Source: Diplodia intermedia (Eukaryota; Ascomycota; Dothideomycetes; Botryosphaeriales; Botryosphaeriaceae). From it: 64,000 nucleotides of DNA. The notes beneath the pieces were generated by a model. The model was given only the letters and a program-made list of their open reading frames with translations. It did no database searches and had not been told where the DNA came from. Made by a program: the position numbers and the translations under genes. Below, piece after piece: positions 10,269 through 22,200 of this stretch (positions are counted from its first letter, which is position 1; each line of letters starts with the position of its first letter). Location: positions 372,001 through 436,000 of the forward strand of contig JAKEKT010000012.1 of NCBI GenBank assembly GCA_021495925.1. Reading direction: 5' to 3'.

Positions 10269-13200
10269 ATGGCCGAACAGCAGCAGCAGCACGCCCCGGG
10301 CGGCCATTATTCCGGCGCCAACCCCGTTCCCACCGTCAGGAAATTCCTCGAGAATCTAGACAAGGACAAGCAGGAACGCGACAAGCAGTTCGAACAGCAG
10401 CCGGCTGGCCAGCAGAATGTCATTGCCCACAACCAAAACCCCCGTGGCGTCAAAGGCACCCAGAAACAAGTCACCGACCCCACGACCGGTGGTCAGGTCG
10501 TCATCGAGGATGTCAAGAAGGATGTCATGAAAGAGGTTGATAACCCACAGGTAAGCACGCGTGGCTTTTGCTGTTTTCGGGAATCTAAGTCTGACTTGCT
10601 GCAGCTCTCGGTACCAAATGCGAACTTGGGCAAGGATACAGTATGCTTCCCCGCCCGTGTCCGTTCTCTTTGTAGCTGCGCTAACTCTACCACAGCCGAT
10701 CAAGACGGACGCCTCTCAATCCAATCCCGAATACAAACACAACCAGGATGTCACTGCACCCCCGGACCCTGTCGAGGAGGGTACCACGTCCGACGTGCCC
10801 ATTCACGGCGAGAAGACAAATATCCTGTTCCATCCCACCCCCTCTGTCAGCTATGAACCATATTTCGAGGCTATGGAGAAGCGCACCACCGGTCTGTGTG
10901 TCGGAATTCTCGCGGCTATCATAATCGTAGGTAGGATATTCGGCGGCCGCCTGCTGGGACTGGTTCCGCTTGGTTTCTGCGTGGCCTCAGGCGTCTTCCT
11001 GTGGATGAAAGAAGTCATCCGCAGCGGACGGGAGGTCGAATGGGAGAGCGAGAAGACTCGTGGCCAAACGGTAAGAATCCCTCCAAATTCCACACGAAGA
11101 ATGTTCTGACTGTGTGGCAGGCATCTGCCAATCTGCTTCCCGAATCGGTCGAATGGATGAATACGTTCCTCGGAATTGTCTGGGGGTTGATCAACCCCGA
11201 CATGTTCCAGGGTGTGGCCGACACGCTCGAAGACGTCATGCAGGCTTCGGTGCCGGGAGTCATTGAAAACGTCCGTGTCGCAGAGATCAACCAAGGGAGC
11301 AACCCTATCCGCATCCTGAGCTTGCGCGCGCTACCCGACTCGCATATGCTGGACATGAAAAAGTCGATCCATGAGGAGAACAAGAGGACAAAGGACCCAC
11401 AGGAGGCGGCTGCTGATGAAGAAGGTGGTGACTACTACAACCTGGAGTGCTCCTTTGCCTACCACGCCCAGCCGTCCGGGAGGCGTGCGTCAGACAAGGC
11501 CCGGAACATGCACATGCAGCTCGTCTTCTACTTGGGAGTTAAGGGACTGTTTGGAGTTCCTTTGCCTATCTTCGTGGAGCTGCAAGGTCTCGTTGGTACT
11601 GTCCGCTTGCGTCTGAACTTGACTCCGGAGCCTCCTTTCCTGAAGACTCTCACCTTCACTCTCATGGGGACTCCCCAAATCCAGGCCGGCTGCATTCCCA
11701 TGATCGAGAAGGGTATCAATATCCTGAATCTTCCCTTGATCTCCAACTTTGTCAATTACGCCATCAGTGCGGCAGCCAGCATGTATGTCGCGCCGAAATC
11801 CATGTCCATTGATATGCGCGCCATCCTCCAAGGCGATGACATCCAGAAGGATGTTCAGGCTCTTGGAGTTATGTGGATCCGCATCCACCGCGCTGTCGGT
11901 CTGAGCAAGCAGGACAAGCGTGGCAGCAAGCATGGTGGCAGCGACCCTTACATCACCCTGTCCTTTTCCAAGTATGGCAAGCCCATGTACTGCACCCGAG
12001 TCATTACGGATGATTTGAACCCCGTCTGGGAAGAGACTACCGCGTAAGTTAATCTCCCGATACTAGAGGTAATTCTTGAAACTAACAGAACTCAGTCTTC
12101 TTGTAACGCCCGAGCTGATCAAGGCCGATGAAAATCTGAGCGTGGAACTTTGGGACTCTGACCGCCACAGCGCCGATGACATTGTTGGCAAGGTCGAACT
12201 TTCGATGCAAAAGATGATCCAACACCCCGGAAAGATGTATCCGCAAGTGAGCAAACTGGCTGGCATGGACGCCGACAGCACGATGCCGGGAGAGCTTCAC
12301 TGGGAAGTTGGCTACTTTAGCAAGCCTAAGTTTAGGCCTGAGCTCCGTACTGATGGCAAGAACAATGCTCTTGCGGACGGGCTCAAGGACAAGCCAGAAT
12401 TGCAAGATGAGAAGGGCGTCACCAACACTGAGGATGATGATGCAGTTCAGCATACTCCTCCTGACCCGCTCTGGCCCAGCGGTATCTGCAGTATCGTCGT
12501 CCACCAGATTGTCAACCTAGAACTCGAGAACATCAAGGGAACACAGGGCAGCCGCAGTGGCAGGGAGTTCGAGCCAGCCAAGCCTTATGGAGAAACCACG
12601 GAACAAGAAGGAAAGGACCTGCCTACCAGCTACTGCACACTCCTCTACAACGACGAGTTGGTGTACCGCACACGTGCTAAGGCCGTCACCTCTCAGCCAA
12701 TCTTCAACGCCGGTACCGAACGCTTCATGCGCGACTGGAGGTCTGGAATTGTTACCGTTACTGTTCGCGACTCTCGTAACCGGGAACACGACCCCATCCT
12801 CGGTGTCGTACCTCTCAAGCTTTCTGATATTCTGGAGACTAGCTCCCAAGTCACGCGCTGGTATCCGCTCGACGGCGGCATCGGTTTTGGCCGCATTCGG
12901 ATTTCCTTGCTCTGGCGCAGCATTGAGACCCGCCTTCCCCCGAATCTCCTTGGATGGGATGTGGGCACCTTCGAGTTCTCGTCCGAGCGCATTCTAGCAG
13001 TCAACTACAAGCACCATGCCAAGCTTCGCCTGCGTACCGGTGGATCCACTGCAAAGATTGCCCGCACGGAGGCACGCCAGCTGGAAGAAGGCGATGGTAT
13101 GTACTATGACCTGGTCAAGAAGGACGGCAAGAATGAAGTCCGTCTGCCCGTAAAGTACCGCTACCGCTCCCCGATCGTCTTTGAGTTCCACGTCAGCGGC

Positions 13201-14166
13201 AAGCGCAAGGCCGACGCCTACGCCGTTATCTGGCTGCAGCATTTCATCGACAACGAGGACACACCAGTCAATGTACCCATTTGGAAGTGCACCCACCCAG
13301 CTCGCCTTACCCAAAACTACATAACAGAGGACAACTGCAAAGGGGAAGCCGGTCTCGAGGATCTCGAGGAAGTTGGTCGCCTGCAGTTCACGGGTCGGTT
13401 CAAGGCCGGCACTGACGAGAGCCACGAGTCCTTCATCATGGACAACGACTCGCGCGAGACGTTCGAGACGTGGGAGGCGTGCATGGCCGAGGGCGTGCGC
13501 CAGCATCGCGTCGACAAAGAGCTACCCGACCGCATCAAGCAGCTACACGACAAGTCGCTCACGCAAGGACGCGATGTTCTCAAAGAGGCGCCCGAGGAGG
13601 AGAAGACGAAGTGGCTCACCAGGGATGGTACCGACTGGTCTGGCGCCTTCGGCGAAGACCCCAAGGCGTACATGGATGCCGCCGGCCGCAAGCGCCGCGA
13701 GCCTGGCCGCGACCGTCCGATACACGACCCGAATCACCCCAGCTCAGACGAGGACCACGAGAGCGACTACGACCAGGAAGATGCGGACTCGGGCTCAGAT
13801 GATCTAGGCATCCAGGATGCTGACAATATGAATGGAGATGCGCAACGCAGTGGGGACGGCAATGCGCTTGGTGGCGGCCGCAAGTCAACCTCGGGCGAGA
13901 CGAACACGACGTCTTCTACCAATTACACGGGGGATAGTACCACGAGCGGTAGCGGCAGCGGCAGCGGCAAGTCATCAAACGATGTCAACAAGCAGAACAA
14001 GCGCACCGAGGCCCGCAAGCAGCGTGGCATGATGCAGTGGAAGCCTGCACGCAACGCCAAATTCGCGAAAGATGAGGGCATCATTGGCATGAGGCGGCTG
14101 AAGAACAGGCTTACGGGCAAGATGGAGGGAAGGAAGCCGGGTGTCGAGACGGAGACTGGAACCTGA
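10269..14166 (+). CDS. Tricalbin/Mug190-like SMP and C2 domain ER membrane tether
   Basis: Probable ER-plasma membrane contact-site protein that transfers lipid through an SMP domain and binds membranes through C2 domains. Five exons: 10269-10550, 10605-10640 (only 36 bp), 10696-11070, 11121-12043, 12096-14166; 1,228 aa. An acidic/Gln-rich N-terminus precedes a hydrophobic hairpin (about 172-208: GLCVGILAAIIIVG then LLGLVPLGFCVASGVFLW), like the tricalbin ER anchor. The SMP region follows (about 232-430; SVEWMNTFLGIVWGLINP). C2A spans about 480-600 (SDPYITLSF, NPVWEET, ELWDSD) and is interrupted by intron 4. A second, more divergent C2-like region lies at about 670-800. The C-terminal tail is low-complexity Asp/Ser/Gly then basic. 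The domain order matches S. pombe Mug190 more than generic synaptotagmins; that assignment is inference. Confidence 0.88.
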
Positions 14167-14410
14167 GGAGCTAGTCTTATTTTCACATGTTTTTCTTCTT
14201 CTCTTCTAAGGAAGATGCATTTTTGGTGGGTTCGATCATCGTTTTGGGCGTTTTGATTCGATCCTCAAACTGGGAAGCATCATATATAATGCGTATGACG
14301 GTAAGATGGTTTTTCATGAGTAATGCAACAATAATTTATCAACTCCTACATCCTCTCCTTTCGTAACACATAACCCCTTATAGCAAGAAAAAAAAAAAAG
14401 TAAGTTCGGC

Positions 14411-14449
14411 GAGCAAAAAGAAAGAGCAAAAAGAAAGAGCAAAAAGATG
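14411..14449. repeat. 13-bp tandem repeat, three units
   Basis: Two perfect GAGCAAAAAGAAA units plus a third differing at the last two bases. Each unit gives a five-base T-run on the minus strand, downstream of the tRNA. Confidence 0.85.
14441..14445 (-). terminator. Probable Pol III terminator of tRNA-Phe
   Basis: First run of five T on the minus strand after the tRNA, 42 nt past its 3' end. Two further T5 runs and a T12 run lie downstream as backups. Confidence 0.55.
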
Positions 14450-14486
14450 AGGCTTAACAAATCTTGGATTGGTAAGGAAATTTCCT

Positions 14487-14591
14487 TGCAGCTTCTGTGG
14501 ATCGAACACAGTACCTCCAGATACCGCACAGATGGCTGTTTTGGCTGAAGTGGACTTCAGTCTGGCGCTCTCCCAAGTGAGCTAAAGCTGC
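14487..14591 (-). tRNA. tRNA-Phe(GAA): tRNA-Phe(GAA) with a 32-nt intron
   Basis: The acceptor stem GCAGCTT (14591-14585) pairs with AAGCTGC (14494-14488), followed by discriminator A. D-arm GCTC...GAGC, anticodon stem CCAGA/TCTGG, loop CTGAAGA with anticodon GAA, and T-arm CTGTG TTCGATC CACAG all match fungal tRNA-Phe. The mature length is 73 nt without CCA. The 5' half is 14591-14555, the intron 14554-14523 and the 3' half 14522-14487. The intron lies directly 3' of the base after the anticodon, as is canonical. It contains CTTCAG, complementary to CTGAAG of the anticodon loop, as expected for splicing-endonuclease substrates. Confidence 0.96.
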
Positions 14592-15977
14592 CGTTGTGGG
14601 AAACGAAGTTGCTTGGAAAATTAAAGTGTGTGTTGAGTGCTGCCGTGGGAACTGGAGCGGAGTAGGGAACTCCCCGGTCGCGGGACTTTTCTATGAGCCG
14701 CCGCATTTCACGGCGCATTGTGACGGAACGATCGGATGGTAATCCAAGACAGCTCGGATTTCAATTACGATTACGATTACTTGGAATTCGACACACTGCT
14801 TCACGATGCTGCGAGATTTTGGGAAGAATGGGGCTCGCCTGGTCGCGCACTACTGAGCTATCATGTTCATGTTGCTGTTGCAAACTTTGCGATTTTCAAG
14901 AAAGCGGCGCATGGACATGTTCATCCTCGACGCGATGACCATCGCTTACGTTCACAGGTCTGTGCCTCGATCGCAGCTGCATGATGGGGCCCACAGAAGG
15001 AAGTCATAACTGCGATTTTCCATTGAAGATTTGCGGACCCTAAGCGAACCTCAAGAGCAACATATGGGGGACCAGAGACTGCTTGCAATCGAGAGGAGAT
15101 GCAAAAGCGCTGGCAGGAGACGCGGAGAACAGCTGCAGGGAGTCACGCCGAGACACACGAGCAGGACGCGTGGACAGCGGCACAGACAGGGGTAAGTCAC
15201 CGGCCTGCAGGAACACGACTGTGGAGTCCCCAGAAAGCTCACAAAAGTTCCGTAAAGGATAGCGGGTGCCGCGTATGGACTCCGCCCAGTAGAATCGCGA
15301 GCTTGGCGGTGCCGGTGCTGACGTCGACCACGCCGCCTCGGGCCGCGTAACTTTCTCGTGCGACCAATTACCCCATCTGCCCACCACATGGACACTTGGA
15401 TGGTTGTCTTTCGACGCCGCAACGATAAGCCCCTCGATGTGTTTGGGCCACTGCTTGATCTGCTTCCAAGAAGCAACCCTTGACCCGACTCTGCCGGTCC
15501 AGCCTATCACCGAGCCAAGATCTCGATGAAAACTGGGCGAGGAGCTCGCCTTGAGACGGATTGACTGCCGTCGGGCTTAACTGCGACACGCCGCCCGTTC
15601 CCGAACACTCCGCCCCGAATGCCTGCGCCCGCGACGTCGGCGCACCAAGGATGGTGCCGGGGAGTATGGCCGTGATTGCGAGTACGTACACGCGTTGGAG
15701 GTGGCGCCAACCCAAGCCGGGACGAGACCTCAGTCCCACTCGCCGCCTAGACTTCGCGTCCAGGGGCAGCGATATCAGAGCGGCGCGTAAGCCATGGACA
15801 GAAGATCGATCGGCTTGGGGAACGCTCCTGGGCCCGCCCACATCGGCCTCGTCAGCGCTTGGCTCATGGCACGCGCGGAGCTTGCCTTCCGCGACCTTAC
15901 AATATGGGTTGAGCCCCTTCACATCATGCCTGCTGCCATTGCCGTCGACCTCCGGCTATTCCTGCCATTGATCCGCC
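14592..15977. other. Intergenic region with weak unsupported frames
   Basis: No recognised gene. On the minus strand, frames at 15510-15040 (156 codons, Trp/His-rich) and 15922-15368 overlap, and neither resembles a family I know. Within the latter, around 15690-15600, the sequence reads like a signal peptide (LAITAILPGTILGAPTSR) but has no in-frame ATG next to it. A small secreted spliced protein is possible, not demonstrated. Confidence 0.35.
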
Positions 15978-17991
15978 ATGAAGCTGCAGTTCCTGTTCGC
16001 CTCTGTGCTGCCGCTTCTGACCCAGGCAGCGCCCTCGCGCCAGTCTAACCCGCTCTGGTATGATCAAGGCCTGTACGGGGCATATCCTTGGCGCGAGTAT
16101 GCATCTTTCGACCTCACCGCGCCCCGGGTCAACGTCCTGACCGAAAGCACGCAATGCGACCCCGGCTATGTCTTCCTCGAACCCCGCGGCCGATCCGTCT
16201 CCACGCCCGGCCCGATGATCCTCGATGCGCAGGGCAACCTCGTGTACATGGAGAAGAAGTGGGGCGAGGTCATGGACTTCAGGCCTCAAACCTACATGGG
16301 AGAAACCTATCTCACCTTCTGGTCGGGAACCGATGACGGAACCCACGGACGCGGGACGTACTACATGGTGAGCATTCTTTTGATTCTAACGACCATACCC
16401 ACTGACACAAAAAGCTCAACTCCTCATACGACGTCGTGCACACCCTCACCCCGGCCAACGGCCTCGACGGCGACCTGCACGAATTCGAGCTCACGTCCGC
16501 CGGCACCGCCCTGCTGACCATCTACGAAGTCATCCCGGCCGACCTCACCTCGGTCGGCGGGCCGGCCGACGGCTGGATCTACGACGGCCTCTTCCAGGAA
16601 ATCGACGTGGCGACGGGCGCGCTGCTCTTCCAGTGGCGCGCCTCCAGCCACTACGCCGTCGACGAGTCGTTCGCGCCGCTCAAGTCGCACGGCCGCAGCC
16701 CCGACGACGCGTGGGACTTTTTCCACATCAACAGCGTCGACAAGGACCCGGCCACGGGGCGGTACTACGTCTCGGCGCGCTACACGCACACCATCACCTG
16801 CATCTCGCCGCTCCCCAACGAAACCAACGGCAACTACAACAGCAGCACGAACGGCACCGTCGTCTGGCGCCTCGGCGGCGCGCGCTCCTCCTTCGCCGAC
16901 CTCTCCAACGGCACCGCGTCGGACTTCTCGTGGCAGCACCACGCGCGCTGGCACGGCGCCGACGCCACGCTGACCGTCTTCGACAACGGCGCCTACGACA
17001 ACAACGACGGGCTGGCCACGCGCCGCGGCCACAGCCGCGCGCTGGTCGTCCGGCTCGACGAGGCGCGCATGACGGCCCGGCTCGTCGCCGCGCTCGCCAG
17101 CCCCGCGGGGATCCTCGCGCACTCGCAGGGCTCGGTGCAGCGGCTGCCCGGCGGCGACACCTTCTTCGTCGGCTGGGGCCATTCGGCCGCGTACACCGAG
17201 TTCAAGGTCACCGAGCACAAGCAAAGAAGCGACGATGACGACGACGACGACGACGACGGGGAGGAGGAGGGGAAAGAGCGGGGAGGAGGAGAAGAAGCGG
17301 TCGTCGAGGTCCTCTGCGACACGCACTTCGGCTCCGCCGCCTTCTTCGGCTGGGGCTGGGTCAAGTCGTACCGCGCGTTCAAGAGCGCCGACTGGAAGGG
17401 CTTCCCGCGCTCGAGCCCGGCCGTGGCGGTGAAGCGGAACCGGCTGCACGTCAGCTGGAACGGGGCGACGGAGGTGCGGGCGTGGCGGCTGATGGGCGCC
17501 ACCGCCGCCGCCGCGAATTCGGATGCGGAGAAGGACGACGAGGGGGAGTGGGTCGTTTTGGAAACGGTGGAGAAGAGCGGGTTCGAGGGCGTGCTGCACC
17601 TGGCGCAGGCGGGGAGGGAGGTCGAGGTCGTGCGGGTGCAGGCGTTGGACGGGGCGGGGAGCGTGCTGGGGGTTAGCGCGGTGGTGGATCGGAGCAGTGG
17701 CTTGACGGTGAGTTCTTCCTCTTCTTCTTCTTCTTCTGATGTGGGAGGTCCCCTCCCCCCTCCACCTGACGGATGTTTTGTTTCTCTGTTTTCTTGTGGC
17801 TAACTGGTGCATGTGTTTTGTTGCAGGTCGACGGCGCTTACGAACCGATGCAAGACCGCGACACCGTCGCGCTGCAGCTGCTGCTGGCCGTGCTGGCGTG
17901 CATGTCGCTCGGCCTCATTGTTTGGTCCTGCTGGACGCCGATGAAGGGTGTCCTCGGAGACCGGAGGAGCCATCGGAGGGTGCGGCTATGA
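15978..17991 (+). CDS. Arylsulfotransferase-family protein, secreted/membrane-anchored
   Basis: Resembles the fungal Arylsulfotran_2 (ASST) family, a beta-propeller fold; substrate unknown, and many fungal members are uncharacterised. Exons 15978-16367, 16415-17707, 17827-17991; 615 aa. Residues 1-17 form a signal peptide (LQFLFASVLPLLTQA). The family pattern includes DGDLHEFELTSAGTALLTIYE, the FFHINSVDKD block, WRLGG, FSWQHHARWHG and FDNGA. Several His residues lie in positions typical of the propeller centre. A run of nine Asp and a Glu/Gly-rich stretch (17231-17300) interrupts a propeller blade. The last exon encodes a single transmembrane helix (about 575-598, LQLLLAVLACMSLGLIVW) and a basic tail, so the protein is type I membrane-bound. 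Third-position GC is extreme in the middle exon, which explains the 462-codon antisense frame. Confidence 0.85.
17231..17257 (+). repeat. Nine-Asp codon run
   Basis: GAC/GAT repeat inside the arylsulfotransferase-family gene. Confidence 0.85.
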
Positions 17992-19257
17992 GACAAAGAT
18001 TTTTTACCATCGTTTGCCGCAAAAAGAAAAGGAAGCCAGTTTGGATGTACTGGTGAAAAAAACTGGAATTGGGGCAACCAACCAACCATAAACCGACCGA
18101 ACCGACCGACCGAACCGACCGACCGAACCGACCGACCGAACCGAAAAGACCGCTTGCCCGATGGATCGATCCATAACGCCGCGCCGAGCTTCGACGGGGG
18201 GGATGCTCGCAGGCCAAGGAAACCCTAACGTCGCTTCCTTGACGCGAAATCGTCTCTGACCTTTCGTGTGCTTATCCACTGAGGACCGACGGGGGAAGTG
18301 ACTTCGTGGGTCGAAGATGGCCTGGCCACCACGTGCGGATGTGGGGTGCGTGAAGCTTCTTGCTATTGTGGCCGAATGCTCTCACAGACGGTTGTACCAA
18401 TATACATGCGGACTTCCGTATAGACGCGACAAGAGAGAGAGAAAGAAGGGGAAAAAGAGCTAGACACCCTTCATATCTAGAGCCTGGACGTCGATTTCTA
18501 CGGACACGTTATCCTTGCGCGCTGGCCTGCAGAGGAGTGGATAAAACCGGTACTGCCAGAATGGACGAGATATTTTTTTCTCGAGGGTCGCTATCCCAGC
18601 TGTGTTGGAACATGAGGGATGAACGCTATATATCTTAATGTATTTCAGACATAGAAAGCGCGAAAAGAACACTTTTTTTTTCTTCTTCTTCCCCTTAACA
18701 CCCGATTATTCAGTCTTTGCAAGTCCCGAAATGAACGCAACATCCCTCCTTCCGTAGCCAGTTGAAGCTGACTTTTGGATACATACTACCCTTCTCGAAA
18801 GAAAAAAAAAATAAAAAAAAGCCTCTATGCCGATAGTCAAAGCAAACACCCGGGCACACATGCGAACTTCAACACAGCAACATACCACGTCCAAACAGAG
18901 TAAGTATTCAATTACCCACGTATATAAGACTCGAACAATCTCTTCGACAACGAACGAATCTTCCTTTTCCCCATCTTCAGATTCTTTAACTTTCCTCTTT
19001 GAAAATTTTCTTACGTTCAATTCTTTTCAACACTCCAGGGTATCGAGCGCCCAGTTCCTTTCGTCTACTACCAGGAAGGACCACATGCTACAACGCTTTG
19101 CAAACGATATGTGTTCGACAAAAATAGATAAAAGGGAAGCGGAAAAAAAAAAAACCAAAACCAAAACGCCTCACCAATGCCGCCGCCCTTACATCCCCCC
19201 CTCCAAAAAAATAATACAGAAGAGAGAAAAATAAGAAGAAACAAAATCGATCACATC
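17992..19257. other. Convergent intergenic region
   Basis: 3' flanks of the arylsulfotransferase gene and of the minus-strand membrane glycoprotein. AT-rich from about 18600, with several A-runs and T-runs. It contains the 13-bp repeat at 18092-18145. No gene seen. Confidence 0.6.
18092..18145. repeat. 13-bp tandem repeat (ACCGACCGACCGA)
   Basis: Three full copies at 18101-18139 flanked by partial copies on both sides, 30-150 bp past the arylsulfotransferase stop. Built from a CCGA tetranucleotide with a regular extra A. Confidence 0.9.
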
Positions 19258-22200
19258 CTACAAAAACGTCCTCTTCCGACTCAACTTCGAATACGCCCTG
19301 CTGATCGGACTATTCGTATTCGCGGCGGCGGCGGCGCCGCCTCCCGGCGTCCCCATCCGCGGTCCATTTCCTCCTCCACCACCACCACCGCCAGACATCC
19401 CCCCGATCATCTCGTACGCCGAAACCCCGCTCATGCCCGTATACGCCGTCCCCCTCGTCGTCGTCGGATACAGGCCGTTCGGCGGCGACGACGTCGGGCT
19501 GCCGCCATTGTTGTTCCCGCCGCCGCCGCTGAGGCCGACGTATCCGCCCGGGCCGCCACCGCCGAAGGATCGGTTGCTCCACGCGCTGTTGGGAGGCATG
19601 CCGCCGCCGCCAACTCCGGAAGAGGCGAAGCGGGTGGTGGTGGTGGCGCTGGAAGGGGTGTCGGGGCTGCGGGCGTAGGCGGTGGAGACGTTCATGCCAG
19701 GGGGACCTGAGGCCGAGAAGCGCTGCTTCAAGCGGGCGAGGAGACCGCCGCCGTTGGCGTTGCCGTTGTCGCTGCCGTTTCCGCCGTCAAGGCTACGGCT
19801 CGTCGCCATGGCCGTCGAGATGGCGAGAGGGCCGCCGGGGTTGTTGTTATACTGCGGTATCTGGCCGTAATGGTGTTGGTGGTTGAGGTCGCCCGGCGGG
19901 TAGTGGTGGTGTCCCTGCTGCTGCACCGGCCAGCTCGCCTCCTCCTCGACCCGCCACGCGTTGCCCATGTTGCCGCGCGCCGCCACGACCGCGGGCACGG
20001 CCTCCTTGGGCACGATGAACAGGTGGCCGCCGCTCTCGCCGATGAACCACTCGCCGGCCCACTGCCGGCCCGCGGGCCCGCCGCCGCACGAGCCCGCCAT
20101 CGACGCCGACGGCGGCGAGTTGACGGCGAGCGAGAAGAGGTTGGGCGGCTCCGAGAAGTCGGTGACGAGCCCGCGGTGGAAGATGAAGTAGGCGAGGCAG
20201 AGGACGTTGGTCAGGAAGGCGAAGACGAGGACGATGAAGAAGAGCTTTTGCGGCTCGCCCGTCGGGCCGGATGCGTAGGTGCGTTCGCGGAGCGTGGCGT
20301 TGAAGTTGACGGTTTCGGGCGTGAGGAGGATGTTTTCGTCGTGGGGCTGTGTAAGAAAAGAGTCGTTAGTCGCCGCCTCAGACAACAGGATGAAGAATTG
20401 CTTACCCAGTCCATGTCCATCTGCGCGTCCTGCGTGCTCAGCAACAAGGTGGTGCTCGACAGCACCGCCAGCGCCTCCGCCAGACTCGGCCGATCCAGCT
20501 GCAACTCCGGCTCCTTGATGATTGACTGCGTGAGCAGTCGCGCGATGCTGGCCTTACCGTCCATGATGCCGTTGCTCAGGGACATCGAGTTCGCCCACTC
20601 CGTACCGACCCATGGCCAGTCGAGGCTGACGGTCGCTGAGCCGCTATCTGCGCCTGCGTCGCTGTTGATGTATGCCAGCGGGTCGTTCTCCGGATCGCAT
20701 TTTGACGAGAGCGAGGAGCCTTCCTGCACGGCACTGTAGGTGGTGCTGCAGTTGGGCGTGAGCGATGCCTTCAGCTGGCAGAGCGAGTAGCGCTCTACGT
20801 CCTCGTCTCCATCGCGCCCTAGCAGATAGATGGACTCGCGGCCATAGAGGAATGTTTGGTTCAGGACTGTGTTGTAGTTCGACGGGTAGCGCGGGAAGAT
20901 GGGAGCATTCTGGCCGTTTTTGCGCCAACCAAAGAGATCGTCGACGACGGTCGTGTTGATAGATGAGTTGGAAGTGAGGAAGCTAATCTGCTCGGGCCAC
21001 GTCGGGGCATCTAGTTCTTCCGAGTAGTTCCACGCGGTGTAGACGATGGGAGCGAGCTCGCTGCGGTCCATGTTCGCGCAAAGAACGTGGATGGCAGGGC
21101 TGGGCACTGAAGCAACAAGGTTATAAGCGCCCAAGCCGCCGAGTTCAGACGGCTGCAGGATTTCGTTGCGCTCATCCGTAGCCGCACCCAAGACGCCGGC
21201 ATGAGGCATGGCCAGGCTGACGTTGTTGACAACACGACCATTCCACTCAAAAGCCGAAACATCCAGCCAGGTTCCGTTGACTTGAATCTCCGAGTGGTAC
21301 TGCGAGTAAGCAGGCACCCGAGTCTCCTTGGTAGTGCCGACGGACTTGTTTTTGGCAAAGGAGTCCCATTCGGCGACGTAGCGTTGGTAGTCGTGGTACG
21401 ATTGCGCTGCGTACGAGATGTCAAGGCAGGTTGCATTGCGGTGTTTCTCATCTTCAGAGATGGGGATTGGCGTCTCGCAATTGTAGCCAAGGTACTGGTT
21501 GTTCGCAAACTTGGTCATTACGTTCGCCTTCGCAATCTTCATCTCCAAGGCACCTAGCTTGAGCTGGGGTTGCACTGCGCGGTGCTGTCAGCCAATGTCT
21601 TCTCGAGAGGTGGAAATCCCAACTTACCCAGAGCATCCGAGGCGGACGTGTACACCGTCGCAACAATGGCTGCAATGAAACTGATGATGCCCAGGATGCT
21701 GAAAAGCGCGTACCGCACTGTTTCAAAGTTTGCCACCATGTAGCCAGGCGCACCGACCCAGTTGCGCATGCTCATCTCAGCAAGAGTCACACCCTTGCCG
21801 CTGCCTCTCACACTCAAACCCCGCCTACTCAGCACTTGGCCAATGAAGGCGACGATGGAAGATCCGAATGACAATTCAACCGTCTTTGCCAGAATCGCGA
21901 CAAGCAGGGATGCGTTGGATGGCGTAAGCCAGCCACTGGTGCGTATCATAGGCCATTCCGGACCACGCAGAGCCACAACGAGGAAAAGACCGGAGACAAC
22001 TGTAGCGTATATCGAGATGAGGATGATGGAGCTGGTCACCCATCTGGTCCGGAAAAAGTGCCTTCTTGCCGGACAGTGCACCGTCGGATTGAAGCCTACA
22101 GAAATGTCAGCAGTTGCGCTCAAGATATCAGAATCATTCGAGGGCTCCGTTTAGCCCCTTCCCTGCCCCAAACAGAAAAGCTGGACCCAGAATAATTGTT

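Larger units (their letters stand above)
14167..14486. other. 3' flank of the tether gene and tRNA trailer
   Basis: Contains the tether gene's 3' UTR, an A12 run (14388-14399) and a 13-bp tandem repeat that, read on the minus strand, supplies T-runs downstream of the tRNA. Confidence 0.6.

Noticed and set aside
16424..17812. 462-codon open frame on the minus strand opposite the arylsulfotransferase gene
   Set aside because: It is Arg/Val/Ala-rich compositional sequence mirroring the very GC-rich third positions of the sense gene; the sense frame has clear family motifs.
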